In this document: piece by piece, positions 63,486 through 64,000 of the stretch
How the letters are laid out: each line of letters starts with the position of its first letter
Position numbering within the stretch: the first letter of the stretch is position 1
NCBI RefSeq assembly: GCF_001509475.1
Contig: NZ_LLZG01000001.1
Location: 256,214 to 320,213, forward strand
DNA length: 64,000 nucleotides
From: Streptomyces regalis
GTDB taxonomy: Bacteria; Actinomycetota; Actinomycetes; Streptomycetales; Streptomycetaceae
Direction: 5' to 3'
The notes under the pieces: model-generated
The model's input: the letters and a program-made list of their open reading frames with translations, nothing else
What the model was told of the DNA's origin: nothing
Database searches by the model: none
Made by a program: the position numbers and the translations under genes

Positions 63486-63935
63486 GTGCTGGAGACCGTG
63501 GAATTCGAGCTGGACCGGCGGGTGATCGCGCGGGAGGAACTGGTCGAGGCCCTGGCCCTGTCCGCGGCCGAGTCCACTGCCGTGACCGAGGCCCAGGCGG
63601 AGCAGGAAACGTCGGCGGCCGTGCCGATGCCAAGCTCGACGGTCCCGCCCTGGCGGGAGGGTTTGCCGGTGACCGTGCCGGCGCCGGGCTACCAGCGGAT
63701 TCTGGGCGTGTTGGCTGAACAACGATCAGCAGGCAGGGGACCGGTGAAGGCCAAGGAGATCGCGGTTCAGCTGGGCCTTGGGACGACGTCGGCGAAGGTC
63801 GAGGGAGCACGGTCAAAGGCCAGGCGTCTGGCGGCGCGCGCGTGGCTCCTGCTGGAGGCGTCGGGGGCATTCAGTGCCGGCCGACGGCCCGTGACCGTGC
63901 CTAAGGGCTTGCAGATCATTAACACGTCGTCTTGA
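63486..63935 (+). CDS. hypothetical protein with a winged-helix-like C-terminus
   Basis: 149 aa from GTG 63486. A variable N-terminal half (residues 1-55) precedes WREGLPVTVPAPGYQRILGVLAEQ and then VKAKEIAVQLGLGTTSAKVEGARSKARRLAARAWL, a winged-helix-like segment conserved in streptomycete hypotheticals found near mobile elements. Longer relatives begin with a coiled coil, so this copy may be N-terminally shortened. Its 3' end overlaps a convergent gene by 17 bases. Confidence 0.6.
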   Translation: MLETVEFELDRRVIAREELVEALALSAAESTAVTEAQAEQETSAAVPMPSSTVPPWREGLPVTVPAPGYQRILGVLAEQRSAGRGPVKAKEIAVQLGLGTTSAKVEGARSKARRLAARAWLLLEASGAFSAGRRPVTVPKGLQIINTSS

Positions 63936-64000
63936 TCATGCTGTTGAGGTTGTTGGTCTGAGCTCGAACCCGAGCCTGGAGGGCTGTGAGGGCGGCGGGC
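63919..64000 (-). CDS. 3' end of a gene leaving the window
   Basis: On the minus strand an open frame runs from the window edge to TAA at 63919-63921, reading PAALTALQARVRAQTNNLNS then MIKTTC. The composition is coding-like. Too short to assign; the adjacent hypothetical protein suggests a mobile-element context. Confidence 0.4.
   Translation of the reverse strand, partial: PAALTALQARVRAQTNNLNSMIKTTC

Overview
This window is chromosomal DNA of a Streptomyces (very high GC, strong third-position GC bias, many GTG/TTG starts). Genus-typical genes include a two-domain chaplin with an LAXTG sorting signal, a melC1-melC2 tyrosinase operon, a streptophobe membrane protein, the popR/clpP3/clpP4 protease locus, a GH19 chitinase behind DasR-like sites, and a 2-methylisoborneol locus with a family 2B encapsulin. 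The gene mix (small regulators, glyoxalase-fold proteins, three aldo/keto reductases, secreted hydrolases, several decayed genes) suggests a chromosome arm or arm/core transition rather than the conserved core. That placement is inference. No tRNA, rRNA or CRISPR array was seen.

Layout. 0-10 kb: secreted S33 peptidase (cut by the left edge), alpha/beta hydrolase, chaplin, two GNAT acetyltransferases, deaminase, SDR-like protein, small membrane proteins, P-loop kinase and phosphotransferase, and an ArsR-SRPBCC fusion whose promoter spacer is a perfect 20-bp palindrome. 10-19 kb: a YCII/ECF42 sigma pair runs tail-to-tail into the urea ABC transporter operon urtABCDE. Upstream lie a cytoplasmic AmiC/UrtA-like binding protein and a divergent MarR regulator. 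19-31 kb: GH19 chitinase, AKRs, sphingomyelinase-like phosphodiesterase, PPOX-like protein, adenosine deaminase, LysR/AKR divergent pair, a decayed FHA-kinase gene, streptophobe and an anti-sigma-type ATPase. 31-35 kb: popR convergent with clpP3-clpP4 (ClpP4 lacks the catalytic His), then an epoxide hydrolase.

36-39.5 kb is the most system-like segment. One minus-strand operon encodes a cNMP-domain family 2B encapsulin shell, a 2-methylisoborneol-synthase-type terpene cyclase and a GPP C-methyltransferase. The cyclase has an unusually short N-terminal tail and an altered Asp-rich motif. 40-48 kb: zinc alcohol dehydrogenase (its stop codon lies inside a repeat), a two-domain glyoxalase-fold protein, RNase HI with an extra Cys-containing tail, the melanin operon, a flavin monooxygenase, a covalent-FAD cholesterol-oxidase-type enzyme and an AKR. 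48-57.5 kb: DUF6328 protein, unknown 347-aa protein, F420-dependent oxidoreductase, serine hydrolase, membrane pseudokinase, Thr/Ser dehydratase, and a TPR-polyprenyl synthase pair downstream of a strictly 13-bp-periodic GTATAC array. 57.6-64 kb: AIM24 protein, a TerD-CAP-CAP fusion, a D-Ala-D-Ala-carboxypeptidase-like hydrolase, a decayed GH95 fucosidase abutting an SGNH lipoprotein, a small winged-helix-like protein and the 3' end of a gene leaving the window.

A palindromic, non-autonomous, MITE-like repeat occurs twice (about 22.2 and 39.7 kb). Functions given are family-level readings of the translated sequence. No database search or structure prediction was run.
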